The notes under the pieces: generated by a model
Databases searched by the model: none
What the model was told of the DNA's origin: nothing
The model's input: only the letters and a program-made list of their open reading frames with translations
Shown: positions 59,994-64,000 of the stretch, one piece after another
Layout of the letters: the number at the start of each line of letters is the position of its first letter
Numbering within the stretch: the stretch's first letter is position 1
Position numbers and translations under genes: made by a program
Source: Streptomyces sp. PT12
GTDB taxonomy: Bacteria > Actinomycetota > Actinomycetes > Streptomycetales > Streptomycetaceae
NCBI RefSeq assembly: GCF_003311645.1
Contig: NZ_QEST01000162.1
Span: forward strand, 32,154 to 96,153
Direction of reading: 5' to 3'
DNA: 64,000 nt

Positions 59994-59999
59994 TACGCT
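59994..59999 (+). promoter_or_regulatory. Candidate -10 box (TACGCT) of dcd
   Basis: TACGCT lies six bases before the GTG at 60006. It gives dcd its own leaderless start after the Yip1-like gene. Confidence 0.42.
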
Positions 60000-60005
60000 C
60001 GGGGC

Positions 60006-60581
60006 GTGCTTCTGTCAGACAAGGACATCCGTACCGAGATCGACGCGGGCCGGGTCCGGATCGATCCCTTTGACCCCGCGATGGTCCAGCCGTCGAGCAT
60101 CGACGTGCGCCTCGACCGCTTCTTCCGGGTCTTCGAGAACCACCGCTACCCGCACATCGACCCCTCGGTCGAGCAGCCCGACCTGACGCGTGAGATCGAA
60201 CCGCCGGGGGAGGAGCCGTTCATCCTGCACCCCGGCGAGTTCGTCCTGGCGTCCACCTACGAGGTGATCAGCCTCCCCGAGGACCTCGCGTCCCGCCTCG
60301 AGGGTAAGAGCTCCCTCGGCCGCCTCGGCCTGCTGACCCACTCGACGGCGGGCTTCATCGACCCGGGCTTCTCCGGCCATGTGACGCTTGAGCTCTCCAA
60401 CGTCGCGACGCTGCCGATCAAGCTGTGGCCGGGGATGAAGATCGGCCAGCTGTGCATGTTCCGCCTCAGCTCCCCGGCCGAACACCCCTACGGCTCAACG
60501 GGAGTCGGCTCCCGCTACCAGGGCCAGCGCGGCCCGACCCCCTCCCGCTCCTACCTCAACTTCCACCGCACCACGATCTGA
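60006..60581 (+). CDS. dcd: dCTP deaminase
   Basis: 191 aa. Deaminates dCTP to dUTP for thymidylate synthesis, and in many actinobacteria also hydrolyses dUTP. Begins [20 protein letters not shown] and contains [35 protein letters not shown], then [14 protein letters not shown] with the catalytic glutamate, and ends [14 protein letters not shown]. Its last 87 bases overlap the convergent zinc-ribbon gene. Confidence 0.96.
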   Translation: MLLSDKDIRTEIDAGRVRIDPFDPAMVQPSSIDVRLDRFFRVFENHRYPHIDPSVEQPDLTREIEPPGEEPFILHPGEFVLASTYEVISLPEDLASRLEGKSSLGRLGLLTHSTAGFIDPGFSGHVTLELSNVATLPIKLWPGMKIGQLCMFRLSSPAEHPYGSTGVGSRYQGQRGPTPSRSYLNFHRTTI

Positions 60582-60731
60582 CACGGGCACCGCGCTCCGC
60601 AGCCGCGCACACCGGGGACACCGCAACAACCGCCCGGGCCCGATCCGCTCGCTCCCCAACTGCCGCATGGGAAACCGCGCGGTGGCGAAGACATGCCCCT
60701 CGGCGCAACGAACGACGGTGGTGATCTGCAA
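60495..60731 (-). CDS. Small zinc-ribbon-like protein
   Basis: 78 aa from a TTG at 60731. GGGAGAGGGAG lies immediately upstream in proper position, so the TTG is plausible. [20 protein letters not shown], then [20 protein letters not shown] and [10 protein letters not shown]: this pattern of RCxxGH and RCPRC is a zinc-ribbon arrangement I know from small conserved Streptomyces proteins. Its 3' part overlaps the dcd gene by 87 bases in the opposite direction, and its C-terminal 29 residues look low in complexity. A real but divergent small gene is likely. Confidence 0.5.
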   Translation of the reverse strand: MQITTVVRCAEGHVFATARFPMRQLGSERIGPGRLLRCPRCARLRSAVPVSDRGAVEVEVGAGGGRAALALVAGADSR

Positions 60732-60838
60732 GGCTCCCTCTCCCCTGACCCTCGACGACGAAGGGAAAGATTAGGGGAAGATCCCCACCCGCTCACCACG
60801 GCACTCCGAGGTGAGGTAAGCTACGGACAGATCGCCAG

Positions 60839-60912
60839 GCGGGCGTAGTTTAATGGTAGAACATGAGCTTCCCAAGCTCAGAGCGCGAGTTCGATTCTCG
60901 TCGCCCGCTCCA
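60839..60912 (+). tRNA. tRNA-Gly (anticodon CCC)
   Basis: Acceptor stem GCGGGCG pairs with CGCCCGC; D arm GTTTAATGGTAGAAC-like; anticodon arm TGAGC-TTCCCAA-GCTCA with CCC at 34-36; T loop GTTCGATTC. The mature molecule ends at 60909 and the CCA is encoded (60910-60912). It is 376 bases from the integrase stop and is the probable attachment site of the integrative element. Confidence 0.95.
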
Positions 60913-60917
60913 CGACA

Positions 60918-60944
60918 AAGCTCCAGGTCAGCGACCTGGAGCTT
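60918..60944 (+). terminator. Terminator after tRNA-Gly
   Basis: A 12-bp stem (AAGCTCCAGGTC with its complement) around AGC, with T-rich GTTTGTCGT after it. The stem can be extended outwards as ACGACAAA with TTTGTCGT. Confidence 0.82.
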
Positions 60945-61287
60945 GTTTGTCGTCTAGACCTCTTCAAGCACCTCGCGCCACTTGCGCACCACTTGAGCCA
61001 CCGAATCACACCAGGCGTGGCACTCAAGGGACGAAAAGGGTTCGGGTACTCGACAGGCGTCTCGTATAGCGAGATCGATTTCATATGACTTGCATCACGG
61101 ACATGTCGGCCGGTTGGCGCAGCCGAAGAAGTGGCTACGGGCATGAAAATCCCTTGCCTACCTGGGCAGTTGCGCGGGCTCCGACGACTACGGCCACTCT
61201 GCCGATGCCAGTCTCACGGCCCGCGGCGACCGCCTCGGGGGCCGACACGATGCCGCGTCGGCCCCCGAACCCGGCGCCGGAGGGCAT
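60945..61287. other. Spacer between the tRNA terminator and the integrase, with arm-like repeats
   Basis: No gene is visible. A GCGCACCACTTG motif occurs at 60984-60995 and recurs within the integrase 3' end at 61297-61319, together with a one-base variant. Such repeats around an attachment site are expected for arm-type integrase binding. The base composition is lower in GC than in the neighbouring core. Confidence 0.5.
60984..60995 (+). repeat. Putative integrase arm site 1
   Basis: GCGCACCACTTG, with a further GCGCCACTTG immediately before it. Confidence 0.45.
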
Positions 61288-62535
61288 TCAGCCGTGGCGC
61301 ACCACTCGCGCACCACTTGCGCCGCTGTCCGGACCCGTCCCACCGTCACCGTTGCTGTCCGCAGTGACCTTGCGAGCCGCTCGAACGCGGGCGTCGAGGC
61401 CCTGCGCGACTTCCTTCTGCCGGCCCATGGGCGAGTGCTGGTAGATCAGCGCCGCCTTCTCCGTCGACTGGCCAGCGCGCACCATGACGTCCTTGAGCGT
61501 GCCGCCGGACTGGGTCACGAGGGTGTTGCCGGTGTGCCGGAGGTCGTAGAAGCGGAAGTTGGGTGGCAGTCCGACCTTGTCCCTGGCCTTGCGCCACTTG
61601 CGGCCGAAGGTGGAGCGGCGGAAGGGTGCTCCGCGCTCGCCGACGAACAGCAGCCCGTCGGGCTCTTTGGAGGCGAACCAGTCGAGGTGGCGCCGCACGT
61701 CGACGTACAGGAAGCCCGACAGCACGACGGTGCGCCTGCCGGCCTGGGACTTGGTGTCGCCGGTCACGCGTCGTCCGGTGGTCAGCTCGGGCGCGGCCCG
61801 GCTGATGCGCAGCAGGACCGGCTCGTGCTCGACTTTGCCCTCGCTCTCGCGGCGCTTGGGCTGGTCGGGCTCCTCGGGCAGCACGACGTCGGTCCGCCGC
61901 AGTTCGGCCTGCTCCTCCGGGCGCAGGCTGGCGTAGGAGGCGAAGTAGACCATCAGCCGCCAGCGCGGCCCCATCGCGTCGGCCAGGGCATCGACCTGCT
62001 CGACGGTGGCCACCGGACGCTCGTCGGCGGATTCCTTGCCCGCGCCCTTGATCCGGCAGGGGTTACGGCGGATCAGTTCGTCGTCGGCCGCCGTCTGGAG
62101 GACGGCCTTCAGCAGCCGGTACGCCTTGGCGACCGTCGAGTCGGCGCCCGTGCTCGCGAGCCGTTCGGCACGCCAGGCGCGGACCCGGGGTGGAGTGATC
62201 TCGTCGAGGTCCCACTGCCGGAACGTCGGCAGGATGTGCAGCCGCAGCAGACGGCGGTACAGCTCGTCGGTGGTGGCGGCGAGCTTGCGTTCATCGACCC
62301 AGCGCAGGGCGTACTCCTCGAAGTTGACGGCCCCGGCATCCGGATCGGTCCAGTCGCCACGGGTGAGGTCCGCCTCGACCTGCGACAGCCAGACCTCGGC
62401 GTCGGTCTTGGTGGCGAAGGTCTCCGGTGAGCGCCGCCGCAGCCCTGTGGGATCGACGTAACTGGCCGTCCAACGACCCGAGGGATACTGCCGCATGGCC
62501 CCGAAGCGGCGCTTCGCCGCCTTCTTCTTCGTCAT
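61288..62535 (-). CDS. Tyrosine-family site-specific integrase
   Basis: 415 aa from the ATG at 62535. An N-terminal arm-binding/SAM-like domain (KRRFGAMRQYPSGRWTASYV, then TKTDAEVWLSQVEADLTRGD) leads to a core-binding domain (TTDELYRRLLRLHILPTFRQ). The catalytic domain has Arg in SLRPEEQAELRR, then NFRFYDLRHTGNTL, GQSTEKAALIYQH with the Tyr nucleophile, and a C-terminal tail rich in Arg, Gly and Ser. It overlaps xis (TGATG). Catalyses recombination at the tRNA-Gly site. Confidence 0.94.
   Translation of the reverse strand: MTKKKAAKRRFGAMRQYPSGRWTASYVDPTGLRRRSPETFATKTDAEVWLSQVEADLTRGDWTDPDAGAVNFEEYALRWVDERKLAATTDELYRRLLRLHILPTFRQWDLDEITPPRVRAWRAERLASTGADSTVAKAYRLLKAVLQTAADDELIRRNPCRIKGAGKESADERPVATVEQVDALADAMGPRWRLMVYFASYASLRPEEQAELRRTDVVLPEEPDQPKRRESEGKVEHEPVLLRISRAAPELTTGRRVTGDTKSQAGRRTVVLSGFLYVDVRRHLDWFASKEPDGLLFVGERGAPFRRSTFGRKWRKARDKVGLPPNFRFYDLRHTGNTLVTQSGGTLKDVMVRAGQSTEKAALIYQHSPMGRQKEVAQGLDARVRAARKVTADSNGDGGTGPDSGASGARVVRHG
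61297..61319 (+). repeat. Putative integrase arm sites 2-3
   Basis: GCGCACCACTCG directly followed by GCGCACCACTTG, sharing one base. They lie inside the 3' end of the integrase gene. Confidence 0.45.
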
Positions 62536-62813
62536 CAGGCGGCCCGCCCGTAGCGGGCGCGGGTCCGCCGAGCGGCAGGCTGTACGGTCTGGGCCTCGAT
62601 GTAGGCGTCGAGGACGCTCTCGGCGATGCGGACGTGGCGTCCGACCTTGACGAAGGCGATGCGGCGTTCGGCGATCAGCCGACGGGGGAAGCGCTCGCTG
62701 GTGCCCAGCCGTTCGGCGGCCTCGTGCACCGTGAGCAGCCGGTCCTGGGTGATCACCTCCGTCGCGGCACGCGTGGGCGGAGCGGAGGCATGGGGTATCG
62801 CCGGTCGGCGCAT
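62535..62813 (-). CDS. Excisionase (helix-turn-helix)
   Basis: 92 aa from the ATG at 62813, AAGGA upstream. A MerR/excisionase-type HTH (LLTVHEAAERLGTSERFPRR, then LIAERRIAFVKVGRHVRI) is followed by a tail SVLDAYIEAQT and basic residues. It overlaps the integrase start. Controls excision direction. The leader is the mirrored upstream sequence at 62865-62886. Confidence 0.88.
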   Translation of the reverse strand: MRRPAIPHASAPPTRAATEVITQDRLLTVHEAAERLGTSERFPRRLIAERRIAFVKVGRHVRIAESVLDAYIEAQTVQPAARRTRARYGRAA

Positions 62814-62864
62814 GGAGAGTCCTTGCCTGGCAGGCATCTGGCACGGCAATGCCGGCCTGCCGAG

Positions 62865-62886
62865 TCGATCGCTAGGGATGGCGGTT
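62865..62886 (-). repeat. Mirrored upstream sequence, copy 1 (before xis)
   Basis: A 22-bp sequence exactly inverted relative to 63659-63680, with similarity continuing for about 40 bases towards the gene (ACGGCAAT, GCCGGCC and others). On the minus strand it precedes xis by 52 bases. It should be the promoter or operator of xis-int. Confidence 0.85.
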
Positions 62887-62942
62887 GGGTGATGACCCGT
62901 CGCTGGGCTCCTCGGAGGCATGGCGACGGGGGGCACGGAGGG

Positions 62943-63449
62943 CTATGCCTCGTCGGCGCTGGGGCCCGCGTCAAGCGAGGGCCCCGCAGGTCTGGCCCGT
63001 TGACCGGCGCTGGCTTCGGCGATGGCGTTGGAGACCATGACGTCGGCCTCTGTGCGGATGTCGGGGTGTTCGGTGAGGTAGGTGTCGAGGGCGTCGCGCG
63101 CCTGGGCGAAGGCGTGGTTGGCGCGCTGGGTCTCGCGGAAGGCGTCGACGACGGCGTCGATGAGTTCCATGGCGCGGGCTTGGGCGGCGAGTTGTGGTGG
63201 GCCGACGAGGTTGCGCAGGTCGAGGCCGAAGACCTCGGCGAAGCCGATGGCCTCATCCAGGTTGATGCGGCGTTTGCCGTTCTCGATGCGCCAGACGCCG
63301 GAGGGGTTCATCTCGAAGCCGGCCTCGTTGAGGCGGTCGGAGAGGGCGTTGGTGCTCCAGCCGCGCGCTTCGCGTTCCAGCTTGATGCGCACCGCGACGT
63401 TCGCCTCACCGCTGAGCAGCACACCCTGCCGGGCTTCTCGGTCGGCCAC
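62943..63449 (-). CDS. XRE-family repressor of the integrative element
   Basis: 168 aa from the GTG at 63449, preceded by GGAAGGGGG. An HTH of the lambda-repressor type (VRIKLEREARGWSTNALSDR, then LNEAGFEMNPSGVWRIENGK, then RRINLDEAIGFAEVFGLDLR) followed by a helical C-terminal region (AMELIDAVVDAFRETQRANH and onwards). It lies between two mirrored upstream sequences, so it is likely to bind these and silence both xis-int and the DUF3631 gene. Confidence 0.86.
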   Translation of the reverse strand: MADREARQGVLLSGEANVAVRIKLEREARGWSTNALSDRLNEAGFEMNPSGVWRIENGKRRINLDEAIGFAEVFGLDLRNLVGPPQLAAQARAMELIDAVVDAFRETQRANHAFAQARDALDTYLTEHPDIRTEADVMVSNAIAEASAGQRARPAGPSLDAGPSADEA

Positions 63450-63618
63450 GGGCACCCCCTTCCAGCCGTAGTAGGTCACTGCCACATGCAGCGGCTCGCC
63501 GAACAGTAGCATGCGTTCTGCGACAGGGAGAACTATCCTGCGATCCGCAATCCTGTGGCATGGTGGTGACCCGACCGCACCAGTCGAGAAGTCCTCACGA
63601 TCCACGTCACATGACAAA

Positions 63619-63642
63619 AGCCCCCGGCTGTCACCGGGGGCT
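63619..63642. terminator. Hairpin upstream of the second mirrored sequence
   Basis: AGCCCCCGG pairs with CCGGGGGCT around CTGTCA. It could stop transcription approaching the DUF3631 promoter. Confidence 0.65.
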
Positions 63643-63658
63643 CAAGCGCAAACCTCTT

Positions 63659-63680
63659 AACCGCCATCCCTAGCGATCGA
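63659..63680 (+). repeat. Mirrored upstream sequence, copy 2 (before the DUF3631 gene)
   Basis: Exact inverted copy of 62865-62886, 58 bases before the ATG at 63739. The following bases (GCGTGGCCGGGATTGCCGTC) also resemble copy 1. Contains TAGCGA, a possible -10. Confidence 0.85.
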
Positions 63681-63738
63681 CCCGCGTGGCCGGGATTGCC
63701 GTCCCATATGGCCCGCGAGCAGAGGAGCTGACACCAGT

Positions 63739-64000
63739 ATGACCGATCCCCAATCGCCGACGCCATGCCTCCCCGCGGTCGGTGCCCCCACCAGCGGGGA
63801 CCACGGTGGCGAGCCAGATGCCCTGTCCGAGGGCGTGCAGGTGCTCACCGACCTGCGGATCCGGATCAAGCGATTCGTCGTGATGCCCAGCGAGGAAGCC
63901 CTCACGGCCGTGACCTTGTGGGTGGCGGCCACGCACCTGCAGCCGGCGTGGCAGCACGCGCCGCGTCTGGCCGTGGTCGGTCCGGCCAAGCGTTGCGGCA
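63739..64000 (+). CDS. DUF3631 family protein, 5' end
   Basis: The ATG at 63739 starts MTDPQSPTPCLPAVGAPTSG. After about 30 residues it reads VLTDLRIRIKRFVVMPSEEA, LTAVTLWVAATHLQPAWQHA and PRLAVVGPAKRCG, as in the DUF3631 proteins of phages and actinomycete integrative elements, where an ATPase domain of replication type follows. It runs off the right edge. AGAGGAGCTG lies upstream. Confidence 0.78.
   Translation, partial: MTDPQSPTPCLPAVGAPTSGDHGGEPDALSEGVQVLTDLRIRIKRFVVMPSEEALTAVTLWVAATHLQPAWQHAPRLAVVGPAKRCG

Larger units (their letters stand above)
60839..64000. mobile_element. Left end of an integrative element at tRNA-Gly
   Basis: tRNA-Gly, integrase, excisionase, XRE repressor and a DUF3631 gene are arranged as in prophages and actinomycete integrative elements. 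The right end is not in the window. The copied tRNA end that would be attR must be beyond 64000. Whether it is a prophage or a conjugative element (AICE) cannot be decided here. Confidence 0.72.

Noticed and set aside
62780-63775. Recurring GGAGGCATGG motif in the integrative element as another repeat family
   Set aside because: Three short matches in different contexts (coding and non-coding), not in line with the mirrored copies; may be chance.

Overview
The window is very GC-rich DNA with dense gene packing, many GTG starts, a 3'-biased GC codon pattern, HspR/HAIR heat-shock control, a parS-type palindrome, SARP/AfsR-type regulators and class F sortase. Together these point to a Streptomyces or a very close relative in the Streptomycetaceae. 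Most of it looks like conserved chromosomal core: purD, purA, kyn genes, fba, pyrE, clpB, dnaK-grpE-dnaJ-hspR and dcd. Two accessory patches interrupt it.

Layout. 1-3.9 kb (minus): an M48-like membrane protein without a visible zinc motif, purD, a hypothetical protein and a GntR/FCD regulator. 4.1-10.4 kb (plus): three paralogous membrane Ser/Thr kinases in tandem. 10.4-13.2 kb: a degraded accessory patch with a resolvase fragment, an ArsR-like regulator divergent from a SAM methyltransferase across a perfect operator, two coupled small ORFs and a frameshifted pterin dehydratase. 13.4-15.6 kb: purA and a diacylglycerol-kinase-like gene. 15.6-18.9 kb: a MarR/GbsR-type regulator divergent from a two-gene ABC exporter, with a palindromic operator on the exporter's -35. 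19.0-20.7 kb: a secreted membrane-anchored protein and a class F sortase. 20.6-23.4 kb (minus): kynA-kynU-kynB for tryptophan to anthranilate. 23.5-29.0 kb (minus): DUF3151, fba, a parS site, pyrE, an aldose epimerase, a CoxG-like protein, a spermidine-synthase-like protein that has only its membrane half, and DUF2617.

29.4-36.1 kb (plus) is a complete five-gene oligopeptide/dipeptide-type ABC importer. It is followed by a small SARP divergent from a large AfsR-like SARP-NB-ARC-TPR regulator. 40.2-43.8 kb (minus): clpB under a HAIR operator, with a YbjN protein and an MTH1187-type protein after it. 44-47.3 kb: a truncated dimethylformamidase-like gene, a secreted trypsin-like protease and a secreted amidase. 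47.4-53.1 kb: a PAP2 phosphatase, TerD and the dnaK-grpE-dnaJ-hspR operon with HAIR operators. HspR made at 49 kb should therefore control both dnaK and clpB. 53.1-60.6 kb: a SpoIIE-type phosphatase, a PGRP-like amidase, an F420-reductase-like protein, an LCP ligase, a large Fe-S oxidoreductase, a Yip1-like protein and dcd.

60.8-64 kb is the left end of an integrative element inserted at tRNA-Gly(CCC). It has integrase, excisionase, an XRE repressor and the start of a DUF3631 replication-type gene. The xis-int operon and the DUF3631 gene are fired outwards from the repressor by two near-identical mirrored upstream sequences. The other end of the element lies beyond the window.

A recurring feature is TANNNT placed 6-8 bases before an ATG/GTG in at least ten genes that mostly lack a good Shine-Dalgarno, which suggests leaderless transcripts. 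I did not see a CRISPR array, rRNA genes, a complete insertion sequence or a clear secondary-metabolite cluster. The most interesting candidates for follow-up are the mirrored promoters of the integrative element, the two divergent operator-promoter units, the kinase triplet, and several freshly broken genes.
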